DNA of 56,932 bases from Cymbomonas tetramitiformis (taxonomy: Eukaryota > Chlorophyta > Pyramimonadophyceae > Pyramimonadales > Pyramimonadaceae). The translations under genes were made by a program, and so were the position numbers. The notes beneath the pieces are model-generated. The model did not search any database and was not told where the DNA came from. It saw nothing but the letters and a program-made list of their open reading frames with translations. The stretch spans positions 1-56,932 of the forward strand of contig LGRX02028773.1 in assembly GCA_001247695.2 (NCBI GenBank), written 5' to 3'. Shown piece by piece: positions 1 through 9,750 of this stretch; within the stretch, counting starts at the first letter, position 1, and the number at the start of each line of letters is the position of its first letter.

Positions 1-365
1 GGGGAGGCGAATGCGGCAGCAGGAGGGGAGGCTGCACAAAAGCCAGCACAGCAGGCAGCAGGGGAGGCGCATGCGGCAGCAGGAGGGGAGGCTGCACAGG
101 TGCCAGCACCTGTGCAGGCAGCAGGGGAGGCGCATGCGGCAGCAGGAGGGGAGGCTGCACAGAAGCCAGCACAGCAGGCAGCAGGGGAGGCGCTCGCGGC
201 AGCAGGAGGGGAGGCTGCACAGGAGCCAGCACCTGTGCAGGCAGCAGGGGAGGCGCATGCGGCAGCAGGAGGGGAGGCTGCACAGAAGCCAGCACAGCAG
301 GCAGCAGGGGAGGCGATCGCGGCAGCAGGAGGGGAGGCTGCACAGGTGCCAGCAGGGGAGGCGAT
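1..365 (+). repeat. GC-rich coding minisatellite (Ala/Gly/Glu repeats)
   Basis: Imperfect tandem repeats of about 60-70 bp built on GGGGAGGCGCATGCGGCAGC-type blocks run from the window edge. In frame 1 they encode AAGEAHAAAGGEAAQ blocks separated by KPAQQ or VPAPVQ. The array is the N-terminal low-complexity part of the ORF that follows and is cut by the window start. Confidence 0.85.
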
Positions 366-1486
366 GAAGGCAGGACCTGCAGAGGAGCCTGGGGAGGAGG
401 ATCCTGCTTCGAGGGTACAGCCTTCCCTGCTGTACCCTCCTGATTGGCAAGCGCAGCTGGAAAGAGCCGGCTATTTCGTCGCTTATATGCAAGATGAAGC
501 GGACCTGGACAGCCTGCACAAGGAGTTTCACAAAGGGTACCAGACGAACAAAGTGCGGCAGAACTTCATGGAGTGCAAGGAGAAAGGGGTGAAGGTTCAC
601 TCGACACCGGACGATCACCGGTTCATTGTCGACGTGGAGGAGAAGACAGGGTTGATGAATCGGTTGGAGGCGTTGGGGGGGGGATGTGCTGGGAAAGCTG
701 GGGGAGGTGGATAGCAGGGACCTAGAAATGCGCTCTGGAATTATGGCACGGACATGCCTTATGACGCACGGCGGAGCGGAGCGGCAAGGGAGGCACTACG
801 ACGAGGGGGAGTACGGAGTGCTCACGGTGTACACGGAGGAGTATCAGTTTGTGGTGTACCCTGGGTCGCACAAGGTGAAGGTGGGGGAATCCCATGAGGG
901 CAGGGGGTTGGCGGGGGTAACACTCTTCTTGAATGCGAGGAGTGTGGTGGTGTTTCATGGGAGGTTGGTGCATTGCGGGGCGGAGTTCAAGCACACGGGG
1001 TGGCCGCGCTGGTCCGTACACTTTTACATCGACTTGGTGGGAGCGAACCCGCCGGAGAACGTGACGTTTCCGGTACGGGCCTTGTCCGGTCCGCTCTCGC
1101 GGATACAGGCCTTGGACTCACGACAGCTGCTGCCTAATCCGCCGATGACAAAATATTATTTTAGAGCTTTGTATGAGGAGATGAACTACTGCGTGGCGAT
1201 AAATTGTAATTCTCCCACGATCGCCTGGACCCTCCACGAGAAGGTGAGCCTGCGGAATAGTCTTCGGGGGGATATGGCGTTTGGGAGGGTGGTGACGCAC
1301 GAGAAGCACCCGAGCAAGTGCTGGATTGCGGGCCCCGCGGTGAAACCTGGGAAACCGCAGAACGGGGTGGGTTGCTGGGTGTATGGGCCGTGGAGTCTGG
1401 AGGGGGCGGAGTCAGGAAAGCGTCGTTTGGTGCTGTTCCGAGTGAGCAGCCTCACGGCTAAAGGCGGAAAAGGGTGCAAATTATGA
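1..1486 (+). pseudogene. 2OG-Fe(II) dioxygenase-like protein, 5'-partial, frameshifted
   Basis: Frame 1 is open from the window edge to 714: Ala/Gly/Glu repeats, then an ordered region (LLYPPDWQAQLERAGYF). Frame 2 is open from about 686 to 1486. The two frames meet at nine consecutive G (675-683), and one extra base there explains the switch. The second part looks like a double-stranded beta-helix oxygenase: an HxD iron motif in GRHYDEGEYGVLTVY, YPGSHKVKV, then a distal His and Arg in VVFHGRLVHCGAEF and RWSVHFYID. Such enzymes hydroxylate protein, nucleic acid or small-molecule substrates with 2-oxoglutarate and O2. I cannot tell phytanoyl-CoA hydroxylase-like from TET/JBP-like members, and the substrate is unknown. 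The frameshift may be a real lesion or a homopolymer sequencing error. The repeat-rich N-terminus and the neighbouring Ala/Lys ORF suggest mobile-element cargo, but no transposase is visible. Confidence 0.5.
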
Positions 1487-2808
1487 TCGAGGAGGAGGCA
1501 AGGAAGGAGGCTGCTGATCTTCTGCTGGAAGCCTGCAAGTGCTTTCAGGAGGCGCACAAGGCGGGCACTTTTGAGCAGGTCGCCAGCTTCAATCACCACT
1601 GGAAGAAAGAAGAAGACTTTCTGGCTGGTGAGCTGAAGCCGGTGTATGGGGGGCCAGCGGATGCTGTCCCGAAAACGGGTGCAGCGGCGGAGGCCAAGAA
1701 TGCGGCCAGAAAGCGGGAGGAGGTGGCGAGGCAGCAGGCGGCGGCGAAGGAGGCAGCCACAAAGAAGGCTGCAGCGAGCAAGAAAGCAGCAGCGGAGGCA
1801 GCCAAGGTTGCAGCGAAGAAGGCAGAGCAGCAGGCGAAGGCAAAGGCAGCAGCGGAGGCAAAGGCAGCAGCGGCGGCTGCTCAGAAGGCAACAGCAGCTG
1901 CTGCTGAGAAGGCAGCGAAGGAGGCAGCAGCTGCTGCTGCTGCTCAGAAGGCAGGGAAGAAGGCCAAGGCAGGGAAGGTGGCAGGGACGAAGAGGGGTGC
2001 GGATGAGGCAGCAGCAACTACCACGAGAACCAGATCCAAGAGGCAGGTTGGTCCCCGTGCGGTTCCGGTGGGGTCGCAAGAGACCTTGCCAACACCCATT
2101 GCTACTGCTACGGAGGAGGCAGGGTGGGAGGAGGATATGTTTTCTCCGTTGGAGCCCCTGCATCTGTGGCAAGGCACGCCATCGGAGGAAACCAGGTCGG
2201 TGGACGGGGTGAGCGTCGGCAGGGAGGAGGGGGCGGCAGGCCTGATGGAACTGGTGTCACAGGCGGAGGTCGTGACAGCAAGTCAGGAAATACTGCGGGA
2301 GATCGCTGACGTGAAAGCAAAGCTGCAACTTGCTAAACTGAAGCGAGAGTTGGCAGAGCTAGAAACACAGCCTAAACCCGAACCACCTGTCGTCGCCCAT
2401 GCGAAACCCGCCGAATCCGCGGCGACGATTGCTGCTGAATCCGCGCCGACGATTGCTGCCGAGACTGCGCCGCCGATTGCTGCCGATACTGCGCCGCCGG
2501 TAGCGTCTGAGCCTCCCGTGGCTGGTATGGGCTTTGGCGTGGCTCCGATGCCGGCGGCGTGGTATCCGACTGGGAACCCCTTTCCTTCTCAGGGACCGGC
2601 TGGCAACAACCCTCTGGTTCAGCTTGCGCAGTTGCAAGGATTGGGGCTTGGACAGCAATATGCGAGCCCCTTTCTGGGGGGAAGCATGAACAGCCTGATG
2701 TTGCAGGCGCAACCGCACGGGGTGGAGCCAACCATGTCTGTCACCATGTCTGTGAACCAGGTGCAACTGTTGCGTGCTGGGCGGCAACCAAGGAGGTGGC
2801 CAGCCTAA
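1483..2808 (+). CDS. Ala/Lys-rich coiled protein of unknown function
   Basis: An open frame with its first ATG at 1483, overlapping the end of the preceding oxygenase frame by 4 bases (ATGA-type overlap). Residues 1-60 are an ordered helical-looking segment (EEARKEAADLLLEACKCF). Residues 65-170 are almost only Ala, Lys, Glu and Gln, probably a long helix or nucleic-acid-binding tail, followed by basic KRGADEAAATTTRTRSKR. A short coiled coil (EILREIADVKAKLQLAKLKR) and Ala/Pro repeats (AESAPTIAAETAPPIAAD) come next, then a Gly/Pro/Met-rich tail. I recognise no family. The overlap with the upstream ORF suggests the two belong to one unit, perhaps a mobile element. GC-rich codon use is like the upstream ORF and unlike the AT-richer DNA after 2.85 kb. 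Confidence 0.5.
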   Translation: MIEEEARKEAADLLLEACKCFQEAHKAGTFEQVASFNHHWKKEEDFLAGELKPVYGGPADAVPKTGAAAEAKNAARKREEVARQQAAAKEAATKKAAASKKAAAEAAKVAAKKAEQQAKAKAAAEAKAAAAAAQKATAAAAEKAAKEAAAAAAAQKAGKKAKAGKVAGTKRGADEAAATTTRTRSKRQVGPRAVPVGSQETLPTPIATATEEAGWEEDMFSPLEPLHLWQGTPSEETRSVDGVSVGREEGAAGLMELVSQAEVVTASQEILREIADVKAKLQLAKLKRELAELETQPKPEPPVVAHAKPAESAATIAAESAPTIAAETAPPIAADTAPPVASEPPVAGMGFGVAPMPAAWYPTGNPFPSQGPAGNNPLVQLAQLQGLGLGQQYASPFLGGSMNSLMLQAQPHGVEPTMSVTMSVNQVQLLRAGRQPRRWPA

Positions 2809-3120
2809 TCTAAGCCATGCGAGCCTGAATTTTGATGAGTTTTGCAATGTGCTGGGGCCACACTTTGGGCGGCGGTAGGTAGGACATAATGTGTTTGTTA
2901 CGTATTGTTAATGTTATTTTAGAGTATTCCTAGTGTTGGTGTGCTTTCATGCTTGCAATATTCATGCACATGGTTGCATGCATGCATGGTGTGCTTTCAT
3001 GCTTGCATTCATTCTTGCAATATATTGTGGCATGTTGATAACTTTCTACATGTTATAATTGCCGAACACCACGGTTCGAACGTGCACACACTTGATTCCG
3101 ATGTTATTATGAATAATTCC
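2809..3120. other. AT-richer spacer with short TGCAT-rich repeats
   Basis: No gene seen. The phrase GTGTGCTTTCATGCTTGCA occurs twice (near 2939 and 2989), with a run of TGCATGCATG between the copies. GGTTCGAAC at about 3072 resembles a tRNA B box, but no tRNA fold could be drawn around it. Confidence 0.6.
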
Positions 3121-3720
3121 CTCTAGCACCCGCGCACTGAAAATGGCCTGTCCAGGCCCCAGAAACAGCCATTTTCGCCCCCGGCGAGCACCCAAATAAA
3201 ATTTTCTCATTATTTCTTCGACAAAGTGTTTAGTGAGGGTCCCCAAAAGATCCCACGAACTTCAAACACGCGATCCCGATCTTATATCCAATTCCTCTAG
3301 CACCCGCGCACTCAAAATGGCCTGTCCAGGCCCCAGAAACAGCCATTTTGGCCCCCGGCGAGCACCCAAATTAAAATTTCTCATCATTTCTTCCACTAAG
3401 TAGTTCGTGATGGTCCTTGAAAGGTCCCACGAACTTCAAACGCGTGATTTGGTCACCTAACTGAAATCCTCTAGCCCCCGCGCACGCAAAATGGTCCGCT
3501 CAGGCCCCAGAAACAGCCATTTTGGCCCCCGGCGAGCACCCAAAAAAAATATTCTCATCATTTCTTCCACTAAGTTGCCCGTGATGGTCCTTGAAAGGTC
3601 CCACGAACTTCAAACGCGCGATTTGGTCACCTAACTGAAATCCTCTAGCCCCCGCCCACTCAAAATGGCCCGAAAACAGCGTTTTTGCCCCCCGGCGAGC
3701 ACCAAAAAAAAAAACCAAAA
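3121..3720. repeat. 174-bp tandem repeat, about 3.5 copies
   Basis: Units begin with CTCTAGC[AC]CCCGC at 3121, 3295, 3469 and 3643, giving an exact 174-bp period. Each unit carries AAAATGGCC and CAGCCATTTT, which can pair as a stem, and CCCCCGGCGAGCACC. The last unit is shortened and diverged. No ORF is conserved across units, so it looks like a non-coding satellite. Confidence 0.9.
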
Positions 3721-4170
3721 TTTTTTCCTCACGGGGTCTTATTATTGCCCTAATAAGGCCTAGTAACTCTCCAAACATCATAAAACCTCCATTTAGATCG
3801 ATTATGCATTTTCTTGCCGAACTTTTTGCGACGGCTCGAGAACGCCTTCCGGAGAGCCGCTCCGAAAGTGACAGGTTGGTACGACTTCGATGCGAGTGAG
3901 ATCCTGACTTGCTAGGACGAACCTCCTGGCAAACCTGCTGTCGGCGGAGTTCCAGGAGGACCTGAAAAGGCAGAACTTCTGAAGGTGGCCAGGGAAAACT
4001 TGGCCTCCGACGCGTTGGACAGGTGAAGGTAAGCAACACAGCCTCATTCATTCCTCGTGGCACGCACACTAGATTACAATGGCCACACGACGTGAAACTT
4101 ATTGTTTTACATACATGTAAATATACGGTTTATTTGTGTACAGTCACGTGACATAAGTGTTAGCTACCAA
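3721..4170. other. Spacer, no gene assigned
   Basis: Open stretches exist on the minus strand (3500-4069), but they run through the tandem array and show no domain. I see nothing else here. Confidence 0.5.
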
Positions 4171-4709
4171 TCAAGCATACGTCTCCTCATTGCACGCGTT
4201 AGCATCAATTATGCGCGCCAGGGTGCAGATTCTGAATATACGCCCGCAAACTGCGCATCTCCTTTCATCTTTCTGCAGCAGATCGCTTTCCAGCTCTGTG
4301 AGGGCGCCGTGCGTTGTTTCGCTGTAGCGGTTTCTATTTCGCCAGGCCCGCCACTCCAAATCTGAGTATCGGTGGTAGATCCACCCGCCCTCATACCAGT
4401 ATACGAGATGCCTCACACCGAACCTTTCGCTGGATCTACGGCCGTGGACGTACATCGGCCAAAAACTCCACCAGTGATGATAGGTCCTGAGATTAACTGC
4501 ATGTTGCCCGAAGTCCTCCCAGTCTTCTTCTGGTTGTTCCAGCGCTTGCAGCCACAAGCGGAGAATTAAAGGGTCTTCAGGAACCCATTGGGCCTGTTGT
4601 AACTGGCAGTCGCGAAACGTAAAAGTATCGAAAGGCCATATCCAATACTGCAATATTCCATATTGGCCATACTGGTGTAGGTAGTCTAAGGTGCGGGTTG
4701 TGCTTCTAT
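4171..4709 (-). CDS. Aromatic-rich ORF with a CxxC motif, unknown
   Basis: The minus strand is open for about 178 codons from a TGA near 4709 to a TGA at 4171-4173. The product is unusually rich in Trp, Tyr and His (YHHWWSFWPMYVHG, VYWYEGGWIYHRYSDLEWR) and ends with DERRCAVCGRIFRICTLAR, where CxxC and a third Cys could bind metal. There is no ATG before the first conserved-looking residues, so this is either an internal or terminal exon (TTAG just upstream could be an acceptor) or a chance open frame. The composition argues against random sequence. No family recognised and no neighbouring exon found. Confidence 0.35.
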
Positions 4710-5460
4710 GTCACGAACGCAGGTGTGTGCAAACGACCTCCGGTTACGACTCCTCCAACATATACCCTAAAACCCTGAACCTTGGACGCCCCGATATATC
4801 CATGTGCAGCACACCTGTAGGAACACCTGCCGCGGGATATTTTCCCTCTGACGTATTTTTATGTTTCCCGCGAAATAATACTTTATAGCTGCCGAGAATC
4901 GTCCTGGAATAGCATGTTCAGGGCAAGTTGACCCGCTGAATGCCCATGTTGGGTCACATGAAGCCTGGGGGAGCATCACCCCTGGTTGTTTTCAGTCCTG
5001 AACAGCTTTTGCAGCATAATAGCTTTTGAAAATATGTCCTTTGCTGCTCACTTTCGCCCGATGAGAAGTATTTTACTACGTGACCCTCCAAACACCCTAA
5101 AATGGGCCATAAATCTGCTGGATCTCTCCCATGTAAGCAAATAGTTGCATTTTTGGAAATGTCAAAATATTACAATTCTAATAGTGCAAAAATCTAACAT
5201 TTCGTTCACAAACATAAGGCAAAATCATAACTTTCCACACCTAACACGATACTTCCACCTTTCCCGTTTTCTTGCCGCACGCGTGACTCACGTGGCTACT
5301 TTGAAGAGTCAAAAACCAGATTTTTCGAAATTCCTTCAAGGACTATTCAAATTAACCCTCATATTTGTCATTCAGAACCCCAAACGAAACCAATTTGGCA
5401 GACAATTTAATGCTTTCTCATTTTTTTCTCATTTGCGCCCGCGTGTCTCATTTTTGCGAT
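4710..5460. other. AT-rich spacer
   Basis: No convincing gene. Short open frames on both strands lack ATG starts or domains. The stretch leads into the GC-rich ORF at 5461 and may hold its promoter, but no clear TATA element was identified. Confidence 0.5.
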
Positions 5461-6117
5461 ATGGTCGTTGTACCCCGTCAGCGCGCTGCACGCCCACGAG
5501 CCGTACATATGTCCTTCATGGACAGGTTCGCGGTAAATTTGGACCTGATTGGGCCGGAGCCGACCCTTGCGATGCATTGCATGGGGCCCGCTGCACCCGT
5601 GGACTCTGTTTCAGTGGCGGGGGAGGACTCCGAGGATGACGACGACGGTCTTCCGCCACCGTGGCGGGCCTTGGGGTGCGGCAGACCGCCGATGGGTTTT
5701 GGGTTATCTGCCCTTACATCCCTCGCAGTCTGCATGCTCTTCCTTGTTTGTGCAGCTGCTGTGCCTACCCAAAGTCACTCCACGCATGCATCATCAGCAA
5801 CACCGGAGCACATCGGCGACGAGGTCGGTGGTGCTGGTGTGCTATCACCCACGGCCGTCCCGCCGGCGCTCTATTGGCGGTCGGAGGGGTGGTACCCCAA
5901 CGAACATGGAGATTACCTCGGCTCCCTTTGGACATGGTACCCGGGTCCCTCGCAACCGCCCGTAGCGGCTCCGACTCTTCCCGTGCCGCCCTCACCGGGT
6001 GGTGCTCCACCGTCACCGGACTGTGTACCACCCACCTCAGACGGGGAGGACGAGGATGAGCCTTCTCCTTCAATGTATCGAGCACAGGACCCGACTGGTT
6101 GCACACGGTGCAACTGA
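5461..6117 (+). CDS. Putative single-pass membrane protein with Pro-rich tail
   Basis: An ATG at 5461 opens a 218-codon frame with GC-rich third positions, clearly different from its AT-rich flanks. It has an acidic patch (GEDSEDDDDGLPPP) near residues 58-72, then one strongly hydrophobic stretch (FGLSALTSLAVCMLFLVCAA, about residues 80-100) fit for a membrane span, then a Ser/His-rich linker and an aromatic segment (YWRSEGWYPNEHGDYLGS). The C-terminal third is Pro/Ser-rich (PVPPSPGGAPPSPD) with an acidic EDEDEPSPS cluster. No family recognised. It could be a cell-surface or Golgi protein, or an exon of a larger gene. No introns or neighbours support it. Confidence 0.4.
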   Translation: MVVVPRQRAARPRAVHMSFMDRFAVNLDLIGPEPTLAMHCMGPAAPVDSVSVAGEDSEDDDDGLPPPWRALGCGRPPMGFGLSALTSLAVCMLFLVCAAAVPTQSHSTHASSATPEHIGDEVGGAGVLSPTAVPPALYWRSEGWYPNEHGDYLGSLWTWYPGPSQPPVAAPTLPVPPSPGGAPPSPDCVPPTSDGEDEDEPSPSMYRAQDPTGCTRCN

Positions 6118-7581
6118 CTACGGCAACATCGGCACTTTCTCATTTTGCTCTACGCATGATTTGTCAGACAGTGGTACCAGCTCTCCTGGACGCTGCGACA
6201 GTGGCACCGGCTCTCCCGGGCACTATCGGCGTACTCCAGTAGTTCCGGCAGTTGGTGGGAGAATTACGATGAAAAGTTCAGGGGGCAAACGTCGCGGGCA
6301 GAAATTATACAACCATCACAAGATTTTCTCTTGGAAATATATAAATTAACTTTATAGTGGAGCGCCCCCTGAATTTTCGAAACACTTCGGACTTGACCGC
6401 GCTTCAAGTAAGCGGTGAAATAACCCCTTTGGGGCATTTTAAAGCAGCTCTAGCGCAGTATTTTATTTTATTTGGTAACAATATTTTGTTTCAGAATGTC
6501 CACGCCTTGTTGTGGGCCACTCTAGAAGAGTTTTACGCTAGCGCTTGGAACGCTCTTTGGCTTTGGGAAGTTTCGACGAGATGGTGCACTACGATTTTCT
6601 TACAGTTGTTTTGTATTTTATTTCCGTTATATTGTATGGTAACATGCCAATTTTCTAGCTACGCTTAATCATACGCGTTTGCACTCGAAGTTTCTCTTGT
6701 TCACAAATTCACAGATCGGCAGACCCTTCGATAGCGGGAAAACTGCTATTCTAACGGCGGTTTGGACTTTACCGGCGTCTTCCTCGCGGAAAACTACCCC
6801 ATTTAAGTATTTTCATCACTTCATTTGGTTGAACTTTCGAGGAGATGGGTGATCTCTTGGCAACCCTATCTTTTTGACGACAGTTTTTTTCAGTTTGCAT
6901 TGCGAACGTGGCATTAGCTCAAACAGAGCGCCAAACTGCGGTTTGGAGGTCTCCGTGAAAACCCGGGATGACACACAATAGAAGAGTGTTCAACGACACT
7001 CGTTTACTTACCTTCTCCTTTTTGAAAGATTCGCAGGTTTTCAGACTCTTCGATAGCGGCAAAACCGCAGTTTCACGACTATTTTGACTTCACGAGCGTT
7101 TTCCTCGCGGAAAACTACCCCATGTAAGTATTTTCCACGAAGAAGTAAAAAATTCATCCATGGTAGAACGTAGGTTGCAATCTTGCAAATGATACATTAG
7201 AGAGATGCGCTTAGGTTGGCGGGCTGCAATGTAAGTAAGGCATGTATATAAATGTAAAGGTGTGTGGGGAATGCAATATTTTGGGGTAGGTTTGTGGGTG
7301 ATACATGTAAACACGTGTTTCAGAAATGTGACCGTGGCAAGGAGAGTGTGGGCAAGTCCCCGACTACACAAAGGTATCGGGTTGGCAGCCCAAAATTTGT
7401 GTGGATCCCTTCTTGTGGCGGGCCATGGGCATTCCAAGCAAGGAGGCAACTTTCTTGATTCAATCCTTAGCCACACACCGTGGAAAGCAAGGGGGGTTGA
7501 GTAGCGGTGTTAAGCGGCAATTATAGGTTGAATATCCTTCCAGAGGGTTGTCTACTTGGGAGGAATGCCCGTCACTTGCCT
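6118..7581. other. Spacer with a 95-bp direct repeat pair
   Basis: A segment at about 6720-6811 recurs at about 7040-7135. Both hold CTTCGATAGCGG, then after about 45 bp TTCCTCGCGGAAAACTACCC and TAAGTATTTT. The copies are about three-quarters identical and the better-preserved ends flank a diverged middle. TCGCGGAAAACTACCCC could be a terminal motif of a small element. No gene was identified up to the retroelement. Confidence 0.55.
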
Positions 7582-7982
7582 TGTAACAAACGCCGGCTTT
7601 TCATGGTACCGCGCCGGGTTTGTTCAGCTGGTGACACGCATGACAGTGGTGACAGCATGACAGGCTTTACGAAGATGACCATCTGTGAGATGCAGACTTG
7701 TCAGAGAAGATATGGTCACCATTAAGTGACCAGGGAATGATAAGACGAAGATGGCAGTGACTCCTTTGCCGCTGACGTGTCAGTCAGAATGCGGTAAACG
7801 GTAACATTGTTAGAGCTGGCATGGAATAATGACTTTTTATTGGCCAGATGAAGATTTAAGGGCTAGAACCCGTTACAGTTTTGGGAAATGTGACAGGGCT
7901 TTTGTACACACAATAATTCGTATTTTGTGATATAATATCAATTTTGACGGATATGTTTTACTGCTGTTTTCATACTTTTTCA
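7582..7982 (+). repeat. Left LTR fragment (LTR positions 215 to end, internal deletion)
   Basis: Matches 17985-18510 with two substitutions and one deletion of about 125 bp. It begins TGTAACAAACG and ends ACTTTTTCA. The deletion lies between two ACAG tetramers and removes the segment that in the right copy holds GAGATATAAGTAG, a TATA-like box. This copy has probably lost its core promoter. Confidence 0.9.
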
Positions 7983-9750
7983 AAACAATAATGTCCTGCG
8001 CGGAGCGGCTTTTTATTTCAGTGTTAATCCCGGGGAAGTAAAGGTCCTTTGGCGAGAAGTCAGCAGCAGTTGAAAGAGCGGATTCGGAAGTCAGGCGACT
8101 CCAGGGGCACCCACGGTGCACTGGCGGACCCTTTTTCTTCCCTGAACTTGGTGGTACTTGCACTGAAAGAGCTTCCAGTGACGGCGGCGACGGATCAGCT
8201 TTGAATCCACTAGTCATGAGCGGCCTCCTTCTACACAGTGATATGCTCAACACCTTGTTCTGCAGTGAATCCAGGGGCACCCCTGGTGCACTGGCCTAGC
8301 TGCTGACAGGTGTCCTCCAGTTTTGAGCTAATCAGCACGGCATGAGCTTGGGCGGCGGCGGCGACAAAGTCAATCAGCAGTGAATGTACACCTGGATGAG
8401 CACCTCTCAGTGGTTCCTTCAGCTGGCCACCTTGTTTGAAGTGAATCCAGGGGCACCCCTGGTGCACTGGCTTAACTGAAAGGCAAGTGTGTGTTACCTG
8501 GGAGCTAATCAGCAGCGGCATCTGCCTTGTCTTACCGGCTAAGAGTGGATCAACAGCTAATGTGCACCTTGATGAACTACCTTCCAGTGGGTTCTCCAGC
8601 TGGCCACCTTGTCTGAAGTGAATCCAGGGACACCCCTGGTGTACTGGCCTAGCTGAAAGGCAGGTGTGCTTGGCCTAGGAGCTAATCAGCGGCGACATCT
8701 GCTTTTACTTACCAGCGAAGAAGTGGATCAGCAGTGAATCACTGCTCTATGTCTGGAACTGCAACTTACGGTTTCTTGGGCAGCTCCACCTTGTCTGACG
8801 GTTAATCCAGGGACACCCCTGGTGTACTGGCCTAAGCCTGAAGCAGAGGAAGAGCTTGCCAGAGGACTGGCAGCAGCATCAGCTCTGAAGGCGACAACTG
8901 AGTGGTCTTTTAAGCGATATTCCCTGGTGTGACACAGTGACCTGGTGGATTCAGAGTTAATTACTTTTCCAGCCTGGAGTGCTGCTTACTACTGGAGTGA
9001 CCTTCTGGTGCTTTATCATAATGTGTTGGAGAATTCTTCTATCTTTTCTACAGTATTGGTCAGCCGGTGAGGCCCTCATGTCACAGGCCACCTTCTGAAT
9101 CAGCAGTAGTGCTGCGAATCCAGGGTGCTCAGCACACTGGCTTAGCTTCCAACTCTGCCAGCGACCTGGTACTTGTTTACTGGACTGGGGAGTGAGCTTA
9201 CATGCCAGCCATGGTTCCCTTGATTAGCAGTGGTGTTGTGAATCCAGGGGTGCTCAGCACACTGGCCTAGCTCACACCGCTGCATATCAGTGCTATTCTT
9301 GGTGTTGTGGAGTTGCCCTCACTGTCATTGTGCTCTTGATGAACTCTGGCCAAGCTAATCCAGAAGTGCTCAGCACACTGGCCCAGCTTTAACTTTTCCT
9401 CGCACGAATATTCTGCATCTGCTGCTGATTCAGAGCGCTGAAGCACACTGCTGGACCTTTAGGCGTTCGCTGTCCACACGCGTTTCGTTCTTTCACTTGT
9501 TCAGCAAGGCGAATCCAGGAGCACTCAGTGCACTGGCCTAAGCCAGTCTGAGTCAAGCCTCCAGTCTACTGGTGAACGAGCTTTGCGCTGAGAGAGGGGA
9601 CTCTTCCTTGGTCCCATTGGCTGAGCATCAACACAGTACTTCACCACGGAGGGCGAGGCAGAGCCAAGCGCTGCCTCTGTCCATTCCAGAGAACGTGAGG
9701 CACGACGGCTGGCACGAGAGCGGGCCAGTCAGGACCTTGACACGGAATAT
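7983..9750 (+). repeat. Retroelement leader with repeated GTGCAC hairpin motifs
   Basis: About nine diverged copies of GAATCCAGG...GCACTGGC(C)TAGCT lie at roughly 8095, 8270, 8440, 8615, 8800, 9110, 9235, 9355 and 9505. The first spacings are about 170-185 bp, later ones 120-150 bp. Early copies contain CCAGGGGCACCCCTGG, a near-perfect hairpin, followed by TGCACTGG, so most carry or derive from the self-complementary hexamer GTGCAC. No long ORF lies here. A frame without ATG runs into the Gag ORF from about 9610. The leader may hold packaging or dimerisation signals (inference). Confidence 0.75.
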
